Positions 18,633 to 28,066 of a stretch of 64,000 nucleotides of DNA are shown here, piece by piece (position 1 is the first letter of the stretch; each line of letters opens with the position of its first letter). The position numbers and the translations under genes are program-made. Source of the stretch: Pseudarthrobacter sulfonivorans (GTDB lineage: Bacteria; Actinomycetota; Actinomycetes; Actinomycetales; Micrococcaceae); the NCBI RefSeq assembly GCF_014712225.1, contig NZ_JACXBW010000013.1, positions 1 to 64,000 on the forward strand. Direction: 5' to 3'. The notes under the pieces were generated by a model. The model was not told the origin of the DNA, ran no database searches, and saw nothing but the letters and a program-made list of their open reading frames with translations.

Positions 18633-19736
18633 CTAGCGGTCTGAGCGGTAGAGGGCGAGCTTGTCTTCGTCAACAGCGGTACCCACGCCGGGGCCCTCAG
18701 GAACACGGATGCGTCCGCCGGTGATGGCCAACGGCTCAGCCAGCAGGTCGTCGGCCATGTCCAGGTAATTGGAAAGTTCCGCTGCACGTTTGGCGGTGTG
18801 GGCGAAGGCGGCGCCGAAGGTCACCGAGGCTGCCGTGCCGACCTGGGTGTCGATCTGGTTGCCGATGTAAACGTCGATGCCCATGCCCTCGGCCATCCCG
18901 ACGATTTTGGCCGCCTCCGTGAAGCCGGACCGTGCCGTCTTCACGGCCAGGAGGTTGGCGCCGCCGGTGAGGATTTCCCGTGCGGCCTCACCGAGGTTGG
19001 CGGCAGATTCGTCTGCGGCGATGGGAATGGGGGAGTTCGTCACCAGGCGGCGTCGGCCCAGGACCTCGCGGGCGTCGTCGGGCTCTTCCAGGAACTGCAG
19101 GCCCAGATCCGCCGTGCGGCGAAGCACCTCGGCTGCCTCGTTGGCTGACCAGCCACGGTTGGCGTCCATGTAGAGCTCGGCGTCCTCGCCCAGGCCCTCC
19201 CGCAATACCCGGGCGGCCTCGACGTCGAGATGGAGGGGACGGCGGCCGGTCTTGAGCTTGAACGTGTTGATGCCGTACGTCTCGCGGAACTCCAGGGCCA
19301 AGGCCAGCAGTTCCTCGGCGGGCTTGAAGCCGAGCATGTGGGAGACGCGTAGCGAGTCCGTGTACCCGCCCAGCAGTTTTGTCACCGGCTGACCGAGAGT
19401 CTTGCCGATGATGTCCCAGAGGGCGATGTCCACGGCCCCCTTGGCGGTCTGGTTGTGCACCGTCCGGTACAGGACCGCTTGGACCTTCTCGCGGTCAAAA
19501 ATGTCGACGCCGATCAGCTGCGGAGCAAAAATGTCCTCCACCACTGCAACGATCGACTTCTGCGTCTCGCCGTAGGTATAGGGGCGCGGCGGGGTGTCGG
19601 CGGTGCCCACCACACCGTCATCCGTGCGAAGCCTGATAAGCACGTGGTCTGCCTCGTGCACGGAACCGGACGCGAAGTGCAGCGGATGAAGGTACGGGAT
19701 CGAGTAGGGAATCGCCTCAATGGCTGCGATCTTCAT
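18633..19736 (-). CDS. catB: Muconate cycloisomerase
   Basis: A 367-residue enolase-superfamily enzyme that lactonises cis,cis-muconate to muconolactone with Mn2+. Catalytic features are the KLK motif at residues 160-162, the metal ligands Asp191 (MDANRGW), Glu217 or Glu218 (LEEPD) and Asp242 (ADES), and Lys266 (AVKTARSG). Its ATG overlaps the LysR stop by four bases. It acts after CatA and before CatC. Confidence 0.95.
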   Translation of the reverse strand: MKIAAIEAIPYSIPYLHPLHFASGSVHEADHVLIRLRTDDGVVGTADTPPRPYTYGETQKSIVAVVEDIFAPQLIGVDIFDREKVQAVLYRTVHNQTAKGAVDIALWDIIGKTLGQPVTKLLGGYTDSLRVSHMLGFKPAEELLALALEFRETYGINTFKLKTGRRPLHLDVEAARVLREGLGEDAELYMDANRGWSANEAAEVLRRTADLGLQFLEEPDDAREVLGRRRLVTNSPIPIAADESAANLGEAAREILTGGANLLAVKTARSGFTEAAKIVGMAEGMGIDVYIGNQIDTQVGTAASVTFGAAFAHTAKRAAELSNYLDMADDLLAEPLAITGGRIRVPEGPGVGTAVDEDKLALYRSDR

Positions 19737-20677
19737 GCGTGGGTAAGCCTTTCATCAATGGGAAACGGCGCAGGGCCGGGGGCGGGGGCCGGCGGCGTGG
19801 CTCCCGCAGTTGCGGTCACCACGACCTCCAGAAAGTTGTGCAGCAGCGCGGAGTGATCCCCCCGCACCCAGGCGACAGCGAGCTCCACGTCGGGGACGTT
19901 TTCTATTTGCCGGTAGGCCACCCCCTCGAGCTGGAAGGCCTGCACGCTGGACGGCATGACCGCCACCCCGCCACCTGCGGCCACGAACGCCAGCATCGTC
20001 GAGGTCTCCCCAACCACCTGGGTGATGCGTGGCTGGAAACCCGCCTGGCGGCACAGGTCTGCGGTGGTGCGGTAAAGCACGGACTCGGGTCCGTAGGCGA
20101 TGAAGTCCTGGTCCTGCAGTTCGTGCATTGCCACAGGCCGGTCCACGGCCAGGGCGCTGAATGAGGGAAGCGCGACAACGAGCGGCTCCCGGGTGACAGT
20201 CCGGTAGTCGATGTCTTGCGAGGCGACCGGCGGCCGCAGCAACGCTGCGTCCAGGGAACCGTCCCGGAGCCCCGCTTCCATGGATGGCGTGAGCATTTCG
20301 CCATGCAGCGCAAGGGACAGGCCCGGCAGGACCTGTTTCGCAAGGCGGGCGATTTGGGGCATAACGCCGTACGTTGCAGACCCTGAGAAGCCGACCCGCA
20401 GGACGCCGGTGGCGCCCCTGCCCACCTGATAGACATCGGCCTGAAGGGTGGCGACGTCGTTGACGATCTGCCGTCCGCGGTCCAGCAGGAGTTGACCGGC
20501 CGCTGTGAGGTCAACCCTGCGGGTGGTCCGGTTGAGCAACTTAACGCCAAGCTGGTCTTCCAGCTGGCGGATCTGCTGCGAGAGAGGGGGCTGGGCCATA
20601 TGCAGGCGCCTGGCGGCGCGGCCGAAGTGCCTCTCCTCGGCAACCGCAATGAAATAGTTCAGCTGGCGGATGTCCAA
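19733..20677 (-). CDS. catR: LysR-type regulator of the catBC operon
   Basis: A 314-residue LysR regulator: winged helix-turn-helix at residues 1-60 (LNYFIAVAEERHFGRAARRL), then a two-lobed effector domain. CatR/CatM-type proteins sense cis,cis-muconate. The start codon is TTG, with AAGGACGG about ten bases upstream; no ATG fits the conserved N-terminus. Unlike the usual divergent layout, it is the first gene of its own target operon and is coupled to catB by ATGA. Muconate as effector is inferred from context. Confidence 0.85.
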   Translation of the reverse strand: MDIRQLNYFIAVAEERHFGRAARRLHMAQPPLSQQIRQLEDQLGVKLLNRTTRRVDLTAAGQLLLDRGRQIVNDVATLQADVYQVGRGATGVLRVGFSGSATYGVMPQIARLAKQVLPGLSLALHGEMLTPSMEAGLRDGSLDAALLRPPVASQDIDYRTVTREPLVVALPSFSALAVDRPVAMHELQDQDFIAYGPESVLYRTTADLCRQAGFQPRITQVVGETSTMLAFVAAGGGVAVMPSSVQAFQLEGVAYRQIENVPDVELAVAWVRGDHSALLHNFLEVVVTATAGATPPAPAPGPAPFPIDERLTHA

Positions 20678-20730
20678 GGTGGTCCCGTCCTTCCGCTAAT
20701 CGGCCCCATGCTGTCCTGGGCTCATGATTG

Positions 20731-20741
20731 ATTCAAAGAAT
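20731..20741. promoter_or_regulatory. Possible LysR box upstream of the catR-catB-catC operon
   Basis: The 11-base palindrome ATTC-AAA-GAAT fits a LysR T-N11-A type site and lies in a locally AT-rich stretch 54 bases before the TTG start. It may serve autoregulation of the catR-catBC operon. Confidence 0.4.
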
Positions 20742-20802
20742 AACCATAATAAGCCCTACTAGGATAATTCGCAGACGTAATATGCCGGAACGGCTGGGCG
20801 GG

Positions 20803-22188
20803 CTACCTGGGCTGCCCGGCCGGCATGCTCGGTTCTGCCCTGCCTTCGGCGAGCTCCTCGACTTTGTGCTCGGCCTCCTCCAGCTTCCGCTGGCGGGGCA
20901 CCAGGACGGTGACCAGGGCGCCGACCAGGGCCACGGCCCCGTAGAGGTAGAAGGCCGTGGATCCGCCGATGCCGGCGGCGGCCAGCCATCCGCCGATGAT
21001 CGGACCGAGTACCCCGCCCAGCCGTCCCACGCTTGCGCACCATGCCACGCCCGCGGCCCGGGCGTTGGTGGTGAAGTAGTTGGACTGGAATCCGTAGATC
21101 AGTACCTGGGTTCCCAGTGTTCCCACGCCGGCGAGGGCGATAAAGGCAAAAAGCAGCGGCAGCGGAAAGCTGAAGGTCATAAGCGCCAGGGAAATGGTTG
21201 CCAGTGCGAAGGTGGTCGCGATGACCCGCTGCGGGCCGCTCTTGTCGGCGAGGCGGGACGCGAGCAGACCGCCCGCCACCGCGCCGAGGTTCAGTGCCAG
21301 CGGGAAGAACAGGGAGTACGTCCGCCCGTAGCCGTAGCCCTCCATGATTTTGGGCAGCCACGTGTTGAGGCCGTACGTCAGCAGAAGTCCGCAGAAGGAC
21401 ATCAGGCCCAGCAGGATGGCTGCCACGGCGAACTGGCGGGAAAATACGGCGGCAAAGCCCGATTTCTGCGGCGCGGCGCCAGCCAGCAGGATGACCTGTT
21501 CTTCGATGAGCGGGACGCCGGTACGCTGTGCGGCGGCGAGGGCCTCCTCTTCACGGCCCCGGGACAGCAGCCACCGCGGTGATTCGGGGAGCTTGCGCCA
21601 GGCAATGGGCAGGAGAATGACCAGCGGCAGGGAGCCGATGATGAACAGCCCGCGCCAGCCGATGCTGTCGAGGAAAAGGATGCCCAGGATGGAGGCCAGG
21701 ACACCGCCGGCAGGGATACCCGAATACACAATTGCGTTGTAGAACTGCCGCCTTCCCGCGGGTGCGAATTCAGCCATGGTGGCGCCGGCGCTGGCGATAA
21801 CTATGCCCAGACCGAGTCCGGTCGCAAACCGGAGGGCACCGAAGGCAGGGACGCTGGTGGCGAAGGCGGTGGCGAACATGCCGACGGAGAACCAGGCTAT
21901 GCCCAGGAGCATCAGCCGGCGGCGGCCGAAGAAGTCGCCGATGGCGCCGCAAACCAGTGAGCCGACAAGTACCCCGATGAGGGCCCAGGATCCGAGGAGG
22001 CCGGCGGTGACTGCATCAAATGCTCCGATCTGGCCCGGGTCGGCGAGCAGTCCTGGCAGGACGGTGCCGTAAATGACGAGATCGTAGCCGTCAAACAGGA
22101 GGGCTGTGCAGATGATGAAGGCCACCCAGTTGGCAGTGCGCGCCTCCTTTTGTGGATTTTCGGCTATGACGGCATGCGGTTGTGACAT
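20803..22188 (-). CDS. MFS aromatic-acid:H+ symporter (AAHS family, PcaK/BenK-like)
   Basis: About 461 residues with 12 predicted membrane helices. AAHS hallmarks are the DGYDLVIYG motif in helix 1 and GDFFGRRR between helices 2 and 3. It is placed upstream of the cat operon on the same strand, and probably imports benzoate or a related aromatic acid, giving the strain two candidate carriers with BenE. ATG 22188 is chosen because GAGAGG stands 11 bases upstream; a TTG three codons earlier is too close to it. The exact substrate is inferred. Confidence 0.85.
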   Translation of the reverse strand: MSQPHAVIAENPQKEARTANWVAFIICTALLFDGYDLVIYGTVLPGLLADPGQIGAFDAVTAGLLGSWALIGVLVGSLVCGAIGDFFGRRRLMLLGIAWFSVGMFATAFATSVPAFGALRFATGLGLGIVIASAGATMAEFAPAGRRQFYNAIVYSGIPAGGVLASILGILFLDSIGWRGLFIIGSLPLVILLPIAWRKLPESPRWLLSRGREEEALAAAQRTGVPLIEEQVILLAGAAPQKSGFAAVFSRQFAVAAILLGLMSFCGLLLTYGLNTWLPKIMEGYGYGRTYSLFFPLALNLGAVAGGLLASRLADKSGPQRVIATTFALATISLALMTFSFPLPLLFAFIALAGVGTLGTQVLIYGFQSNYFTTNARAAGVAWCASVGRLGGVLGPIIGGWLAAAGIGGSTAFYLYGAVALVGALVTVLVPRQRKLEEAEHKVEELAEGRAEPSMPAGQPR

Positions 22189-22469
22189 GGTGCCCAAGTC
22201 CTCTCTGACTCAAGTGGAGGCTTGCGGCGCCGGGACAATCCGAGGGCCGTCCTCCGAGTGCTATCAGCCTGACAGAGGTGTGACGCGCGACATACGAGGG
22301 GAATGCCCGGCTTTCCGCCCGGGGGGTATTCATATGCTGGTGATCTCAAAGGGCCACTTTTGGGAGGTGCGTCCCCGGCATTGCTGCCCGTCTCAGTCGA
22401 GACGATCTGGATATGGACGGCGAGGCCGGAACGGTGGTTTGATAACTGGCTCGTGGGTAGGCTGGCCAA

Positions 22470-23168
22470 ATGATCAACCCTGCACGCCTTTACTCGGACC
22501 TGTCCCGCCTCGGCAGGGAAACGGACATGTTCCTGGCCACCGTTGAGTCCCTTGCCGACGACGAGATGACCGTTCCCTCGCTGTGCGAGGGATGGAGCCG
22601 GGCCGACGTTATTGCGCACGTCGCATCCAGCGGCCGCGCCCTGCTGAACCTCATCGACTGGGCAACCTCCGGCGCGGAACGTCCCCTGTACGCCTCAGGC
22701 GAGGCCCGCTCCCGGGAGATCGCTGCCTTGGCGGCCCTGCCGCGGGAGGAACTCATTGAGGCAGTGCGGGAGTCCGCGCGGAACTTTGCCGAGCAGGCAC
22801 AGCGGCTCAGCGGAGAACTCGCGGCCACGGAGGTGCAGGTAGGTGGCAAGGCGGTCCCCGCCACATCCATCGTGGCGCTCCGGATTGCCGAGGTGGTGGT
22901 GCATCACCATGATCTGGACACAGCCTGGACCATCGAGGAGGCCGATCCGGATTCGCTGCTGAACGCCCTCGAAGCCGTGGTGCGCTCCCTGCGCGCCAAG
23001 GGCGCCCCCGGTATGACGCTGGTGACCGAAGAGCGTGACGAGTGGGTGATCGGCGACGGCGGATTGCGCGTGGTGTCCGACCGCGAGGGCCTGCTGCAGT
23101 GGCTGGCACGCGGGGACGCCGAACATATTGATGCTGACGGCCCGGTGCCGGCACTACCGACCTGGTGA
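22470..23168 (+). CDS. Mycothiol-dependent maleylpyruvate isomerase-family enzyme
   Basis: 232 residues with the DinB-like metal fold of the mycothiol-dependent family (TIGR03083 type). The metal ligands appear as the His of IAHVASSGR and the VVHHHDLD cluster, and LCEGWSRADVIAHV is the family signature. It is not necessarily a maleylpyruvate isomerase; many members conjugate mycothiol to xenobiotics. It points to an actinobacterial host. Its 3' end overlaps the convergent GNAT gene by 15 bases. Confidence 0.82.
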   Translation: MINPARLYSDLSRLGRETDMFLATVESLADDEMTVPSLCEGWSRADVIAHVASSGRALLNLIDWATSGAERPLYASGEARSREIAALAALPREELIEAVRESARNFAEQAQRLSGELAATEVQVGGKAVPATSIVALRIAEVVVHHHDLDTAWTIEEADPDSLLNALEAVVRSLRAKGAPGMTLVTEERDEWVIGDGGLRVVSDREGLLQWLARGDAEHIDADGPVPALPTW

Positions 23169-23753
23169 GGGCGGCGCCGGCAGATTCTTGGTGAATGCCA
23201 GGGCCCCGATGAGTTCGGGATCCTGGTCCAGGTCGAACTGTGCCTCGTAGCCCGTGGTGAGGTACAGGTGTTTGGCTTCCGGCTGCCGTGGACCGGTGGT
23301 CAGATAGACGCGCCGGTAGCCCCGCCGGGCGGCCAGCGACTCCAACTCTGCCAGCACCAGGCGCGCAAGCCCGCGGCGGCGGTGTGCCGAGTGGGTCCAG
23401 ATCCGTTTGAACTCCGCTGTGTCCGCGTCGTACCGGCGGAAGGCGCCACCCGCCACGGACTCGCCGTTCTCCTGGATCACCAGCAGCGCACCGCCCCGCC
23501 CCTCGAACTCCGACGCCGGGTAGCGGTTGAGTTCCTCGGCCGCGGCACCGCGGCCAAAACGGTCGCCGTAGCGGGAGTCGTACTCCACAGCCAGCTCGTC
23601 CAGGAGCGGGCGGACCCGCGGATCGTGCATGGGCAGGAGCAGGACCGCCAGTGCCGCGGGATTAAGTGCCGCGGGGTTAAGTGCCGCGGGGCCGGGCAGC
23701 GCCCGCTGCAGCGTCCCGGGACTGACGGTGTTGCTGGTTGTCACGTTCATCAT
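23154..23753 (-). CDS. GNAT-family N-acetyltransferase
   Basis: 199 residues. The acetyl-CoA loop is visible as HRRRGLARLVLAELE, and the C-terminal strand as YRRVYLTTGPRQPEAKHLY, both typical of GNAT folds. It starts right after the stop of the FAD/NAD(P) gene, with two adjacent Met codons (23753, 23750), so the two form an operon. In Bacillus loci for modified-cysteine sulfur scavenging, GNAT enzymes acetylate the substrate amine before monooxygenation. A similar role here is inferred from the neighbouring transporter and flavin monooxygenases. Confidence 0.85.
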   Translation of the reverse strand: MMNVTTSNTVSPGTLQRALPGPAALNPAALNPAALAVLLLPMHDPRVRPLLDELAVEYDSRYGDRFGRGAAAEELNRYPASEFEGRGGALLVIQENGESVAGGAFRRYDADTAEFKRIWTHSAHRRRGLARLVLAELESLAARRGYRRVYLTTGPRQPEAKHLYLTTGYEAQFDLDQDPELIGALAFTKNLPAPPSPGR

Positions 23754-25769
23754 TCAGGCCTTTACGACGGCGGCGGTTTCGGCGGGTGCGTCCTGCCCGG
23801 TTGAATGGGTGGAAGCTGAATGGGTGGAGGCTGAGCGGGTGGAAACCAGTTCGGCTGCCACGCCCAGGACAGTCCTGGCCAGGGCGTCGTTTTCGCGGAA
23901 CGGGGCGGCGTTGGTGCGCGGCCTGGCGAAGGCGCCGGCACCCCAGCCGGACGTTCCCGGGCCGACGCCGAAGAGCCGGCCGTGTGCCCGGCCCTGCCCG
24001 TCCACAAGCTGGTGACGGTTCGAGACGAGCAGCTTCCCGGTCGAGTGGATGCCGTCGGCCGTGAGCAGTTGCTGTTCGCTTCCCAGGCCTGAGGAGTGGA
24101 GCGAGGCCAGCAGCGGGTTGAGCGAGCGGGCCACGGACGTCGCCGGCAATCGCGCCTCAATGAACGCGGTGGCCCGGACGCTGAAGCCGGCCTGCGCGGA
24201 GCCGGCCACAAACTCTCCGGTGGACTCGTCCGAGGTGATGTCCAGGCCCGGACCCAGGAATCGCAGCAGCCCTGCCCGGTGCAGGGCCAGCATCTCGCGC
24301 AGCCGGCGCGGGGGCGGCCCGGAGTCCACGAAGCTGAAGAATCCGTGCCACCAGCCGTGGACGGTCTGCTGGGAGCGGGCGTTGAGGCGCTCGGCCGGGA
24401 CCAGCCGGCCAAGATCCATGTACACCTTCAGGAGTGCCATAAAGAGGGCCATCGTCCCGGGGTGGTCCGGACTGTCGCGAAGTTCGAGATCCTGTTCGAT
24501 GTAGCGCGTCACTGCCGCCTGGATATTGGCCAAGCCCCCGAACGACTCACCGGCGAACGGACGGTCCAGGGCTTCGAGGTCCAGGCGCTGGGCAGGGTCG
24601 GGGACCGCTGCTGCCACCAGTTCCTCCCGTCCGGCGCTGTACCAGTCCAGCCCGGCGAAGCGGGCGGAAAATTCCGCCCAGCCGGTGCGGACCCGATCCG
24701 GGCTGCCGGTGAACAGCTCCCGGTAATAGCCATATCCGGCTTCCTTGGCGATGAGCGGCCACAAGTGCGCCTGGAAATCCAGCTCGGTGTGGCGTTCCAG
24801 CAGCGCACCCACGGCCTCGGCGGTGAAGAAGCGCAGCTCGCCGGGAGCCTCACCGCGCAGGGAAGCGGAAATCTTGGAGTGGTAGGGCACGCCGCGCCGC
24901 GAGCCCGCCCACAGCCGCGGCTCGCGCCCGGACGCCCGGTACCGCAGGCCGCCGTCGGGGGTTTCCTCGAACCGGCCGCCGCGCCCTTCCATCAGCAGCA
25001 CCAGCAGGTCCACGAACGCTAGGCCCATCCCGGCCACAATCACATCCTGGCCGGGGGCAAGTGCGGAATAGTCGACGTCGGTGGTGTAGCTGGGTGCCGC
25101 ATGGAAACCGCCGTGGCGGGCGGCGAAGCCTGCCCAGGCGGCGGACGCGGCGTCCGGCCGCGAGTCAGTGTGGCCGAGCGCGGTGATGACGACGTCGGCG
25201 GCCAGCGTCCCGCCGTTGGCCAGCTGCACGAGGTGCTTGCCGGCGTCGTACGCCTGGTTGTCGGAGACCGCGGCAGCCGGGACTCCGGCCGGCTCCACCG
25301 CGATGGCAGTGGTGCGATGGACCGTGACGCTGCCGCCGAGTTTGGCGACGGCGCGGCGGAAGAACCACTCAAGGTACTGGCTCTGCAGCTGCCGTGTGGG
25401 GAAGGTCGCCCCGGTCAGGGACTGCAACTGCCCGCGGAGGGCGCGGGGAAAATCCGGGACGTCCGTGATGGACCCGTCCAGCACACCAGCGGCCCACTCG
25501 GCGAGGCCAGGGCCGTCGACGGCGGGGCCGCAGCAGGCCACAGAGGTGTCGGTGAACATCGTGACATCCGCGGCTGCCGAGTTGAGCATCAGGCCGGGGT
25601 GCTGGTCGTAACGCCAGATCCGGCCGGAGCCGGGCTCGTAGGGTTCCACCACATGGATGTCCAGCGCGCCCGGGAAAAGTGTGGCCCGGTTGGCGGCAAT
25701 GCGTTCCAGCACCCCCGCCGTCCGCGGACCGCCGCCGATGAAGACAACGGAAGGTACGTGCGCTGGCAT
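23754..25769 (-). CDS. FAD/NAD(P)-binding protein (NAD_binding_9 type)
   Basis: 671 residues. The N-terminal Rossmann motif IGGGPRTAGVLERIA is followed by HVVEPYEPGSGRIWRYDQ and LNSAAADVTMFTD, features of the NAD_binding_9 family of large putative FAD oxidoreductases. A second nucleotide-binding segment is visible near DVIVAGMGLAFVDLLVLLM. Residues 640-665 are a Ser/Thr/His-rich repeat tail. It is divergent from the ABC transporter operon and co-transcribed with the GNAT gene. Its reaction is unknown; an N- or S-oxygenation helper role would fit the neighbours but is not proven. Confidence 0.8.
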   Translation of the reverse strand: MPAHVPSVVFIGGGPRTAGVLERIAANRATLFPGALDIHVVEPYEPGSGRIWRYDQHPGLMLNSAAADVTMFTDTSVACCGPAVDGPGLAEWAAGVLDGSITDVPDFPRALRGQLQSLTGATFPTRQLQSQYLEWFFRRAVAKLGGSVTVHRTTAIAVEPAGVPAAAVSDNQAYDAGKHLVQLANGGTLAADVVITALGHTDSRPDAASAAWAGFAARHGGFHAAPSYTTDVDYSALAPGQDVIVAGMGLAFVDLLVLLMEGRGGRFEETPDGGLRYRASGREPRLWAGSRRGVPYHSKISASLRGEAPGELRFFTAEAVGALLERHTELDFQAHLWPLIAKEAGYGYYRELFTGSPDRVRTGWAEFSARFAGLDWYSAGREELVAAAVPDPAQRLDLEALDRPFAGESFGGLANIQAAVTRYIEQDLELRDSPDHPGTMALFMALLKVYMDLGRLVPAERLNARSQQTVHGWWHGFFSFVDSGPPPRRLREMLALHRAGLLRFLGPGLDITSDESTGEFVAGSAQAGFSVRATAFIEARLPATSVARSLNPLLASLHSSGLGSEQQLLTADGIHSTGKLLVSNRHQLVDGQGRAHGRLFGVGPGTSGWGAGAFARPRTNAAPFRENDALARTVLGVAAELVSTRSASTHSASTHSTGQDAPAETAAVVKA

Positions 25770-26101
25770 GGGGGCTCCTGATCGGATGGTTCGGGCGTGG
25801 GTTGCTGACCCGCGGAGCGGGCTGACGGGACGGCGGCTGAGTGCCCATGCTAGGCAGCACGAACGACGCCGGTCGAGGGCCTGGTCACGCCCGTTAACTC
25901 CGCGTCACAGCAGGTCAAACGGCGCAAGAAACCGACTCATGTCGCTGCGCTAAGCCGCGTGAAGCAATGCAACCTGGCGCCTTGCTGCCCCTTTCCCGGC
26001 GGCCCTAGATTGGCAGCCAGAACGCGAGGTTTGCCCCGCAGCACAGTCCCGACGCATCGGCGCCGGGGTGCCCCGGCACAACAGATGAAACGAGGTGGCG
26101 C
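25770..26101. promoter_or_regulatory. Divergent promoter region of the ABC/monooxygenase operon
   Basis: The 332-base gap between the leftward FAD gene and the rightward permease gene. Toward the right, TTGCTG (25982-25987), an 18-base spacer and TAGATT (26006-26011) could form a promoter. Toward the left, TCGACC, 18 bases and TAGCAT is a weaker possibility. No clear operator was seen. Confidence 0.35.
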
Positions 26102-27163
26102 ATGAGTTCAGCAGTCAGCAACCAGGCCCGGCCGGCAGAAGCAGGGCCAGCCCGGCAGCCGGTTCCAGGGCCGGCGTCCACCGGCACAGGAACTTCCGGG
26201 GCCGGCGCATCAGGTCCCGGGCCGGGCGGCCGCGGCCCGGCCACCGACTACTCCGGCTACCCCCTGGTTGGCTCCAAACATCCCTGGCGCTGGGTGGGAA
26301 CGGCGGCGGTGGCACTCGGCGTTGCGGCCGTCGCGTGGTCGCTGGCCACCAACCCGCGCTGGGAATGGGGCGTGGTGGCGCAGTGGTTCACCGCCCAGTC
26401 CGTGGTCAACGGGCTCCTGGAGACGCTGAAGCTCACGGCCATTTCCGGGATCCTCGGGTTCGTCCTGGGTTTCATCCTGGCGCTGATGCGGCTGTCCGCC
26501 TCACCGCTGCTGGTGTCCGTCTCATGGACCTTCTCCTGGATCTTCCGCTCCACCCCGCTCCTGGTCCAGATGCTGCTCTGGTACAACCTGGGCTACCTGT
26601 ACGAGAAGATCAGCCTTGGCATCCCTTTCACCGACGTCCGCTTCTTCGAGGTGCAGACCACCACACTGATCAGCCAGTTTGCGGCAGCAGTGCTCGGGCT
26701 GACCCTGAACCAGGCCGCATACTCGGCGGAGATCATCCGCGGCGGCATCCTGTCGGTGGACCAGGGGCAGCTCGAGGCGGCAGCCGCACTGGGCATCCCG
26801 GCGTGGCGCAGGTCCACCCGGATTGTCCTGCCGCAGGCCATGCGGGCCATCCTGCCCACGGCCTTCAATGAGATCATCGGCCTGGTCAAGGGCACGTCCA
26901 TTGTGTACGTGCTGGCCTACTCGGAGCTGTTCTACACCGTTCAGGTCATCTACAACCGCACGCAGCAGGTACTGCCGCTGCTCCTGGTGGCCACCCTCTG
27001 GTACGTGGTGATCACGTCCGTGCTCAGCGTTTTCCAGTACTACATCGAACGGCACTACTCCAAGGGCGCCGTGCGGACCTTGCCGCTGACGCCCCTGCAG
27101 AAGGCCCGCAAATTCTTCGCCACCCACGCGGTGGCCCCAAGCCGAGCAAGGAGCCCGCGATGA
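26102..27163 (+). CDS. Polar amino-acid ABC transporter permease
   Basis: 353 residues, longer than the family norm of about 220-300 because of a Gly/Ala/Pro-rich leader of some 60 residues. About five to six membrane helices follow the leader. The His/Glu/Gln-type permease domain is seen in VVNGLLETLKLTAISGILGF and the cytoplasmic EAA loop QLEAAAALGIPAWRRSTRIV. It would pair with the ATPase encoded next, with which it overlaps by ATGA. Cystine- or S-modified-cysteine uptake is suggested by the downstream monooxygenases. Confidence 0.9.
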   Translation: MSSAVSNQARPAEAGPARQPVPGPASTGTGTSGAGASGPGPGGRGPATDYSGYPLVGSKHPWRWVGTAAVALGVAAVAWSLATNPRWEWGVVAQWFTAQSVVNGLLETLKLTAISGILGFVLGFILALMRLSASPLLVSVSWTFSWIFRSTPLLVQMLLWYNLGYLYEKISLGIPFTDVRFFEVQTTTLISQFAAAVLGLTLNQAAYSAEIIRGGILSVDQGQLEAAAALGIPAWRRSTRIVLPQAMRAILPTAFNEIIGLVKGTSIVYVLAYSELFYTVQVIYNRTQQVLPLLLVATLWYVVITSVLSVFQYYIERHYSKGAVRTLPLTPLQKARKFFATHAVAPSRARSPR

Positions 27164-28056
27164 GCACCGCCGCCGCCCAGACCGCCACTGGAACTGGCCA
27201 GACCGCCACCGTCACTGGCCAGACCGCCGCCGAAAGTGCCGCCGCCGCTGGCGTCCGCACTGAAGCCGCAGCACCCACCCGCGGACTCGTGGAGATCACC
27301 AAGGTCCGCAAGTCGTTCGGCGCCACCGAAGTCCTGAAGGGCATCACCCTCACGGTCGAACCGGGCGGAGTGGCCGTGATCGTTGGCCCGTCCGGCTCGG
27401 GCAAGTCCACCCTGCTGCGCACCATCAACCACCTCGAAAAAGTCGACGGCGGCCACATCGCCATCGACGGGACACTGGTGGGATACGAGGTCCGCGGACG
27501 GCGGCTGCATGAGCTCCGCGAGAAGGACATCCTGAAGCAGCGCACCGAAATCGGCATGGTGTTCCAGAACTTCAACCTCTTCCCGCACCTCACCGCCCTG
27601 GAGAACGTGGCCGAGGCGCCGGTGGTCGCCCAGGGCCGCTCCAAGGAGGAGGCCCGGAAGCGCGGACTGGAACTCCTGGACCGGGTGGGCCTGAAGGACC
27701 GGGCGGGCGCCTACCCCCGCCAGCTGTCCGGCGGCCAGCAGCAGCGCGTGGCCATAGCCCGCGCCCTTGCCCTGAACCCCAAGATCCTGTTGTTCGACGA
27801 GCCCACCTCCGCCCTCGACCCCGAACTGGTCAACGAGGTCCTCGACGTCATCCGCGAACTGGCGAAGTCCGGCACCACGCTGATCATCGTCACGCACGAG
27901 ATGGGCTTCGCCCGCGACGTCGCGGACACGGTGGTGTTTATGGACGAGGGCCAGATCGTGGAACAGGGCAGCCCGGAACAGATTTTCGCCAACCCGCAGG
28001 AACCCCGCACCCGGAGCTTCTTCTCCAAAGTGCTTGAACCGGCTTTCAACATCTAA
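27160..28056 (+). CDS. Polar amino-acid ABC transporter ATP-binding protein
   Basis: 298 residues, with an Ala/Thr-rich N-terminal extension of about 45 before the ABC domain. Walker [10 protein letters not shown], signature [14 protein letters not shown], Walker [12 protein letters not shown] and the switch His (VTHEMG) are intact. The closest type is GlnQ/HisP/TcyN. It overlaps the permease gene by four bases and lies ten bases before the solute-binding gene. It probably powers uptake for both solute-binding proteins of this window (28067 and 57847), as no second ATPase of this type is present. Confidence 0.93.
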   Translation: MSTAAAQTATGTGQTATVTGQTAAESAAAAGVRTEAAAPTRGLVEITKVRKSFGATEVLKGITLTVEPGGVAVIVGPSGSGKSTLLRTINHLEKVDGGHIAIDGTLVGYEVRGRRLHELREKDILKQRTEIGMVFQNFNLFPHLTALENVAEAPVVAQGRSKEEARKRGLELLDRVGLKDRAGAYPRQLSGGQQQRVAIARALALNPKILLFDEPTSALDPELVNEVLDVIRELAKSGTTLIIVTHEMGFARDVADTVVFMDEGQIVEQGSPEQIFANPQEPRTRSFFSKVLEPAFNI

Positions 28057-28066
28057 AGGATCCACC

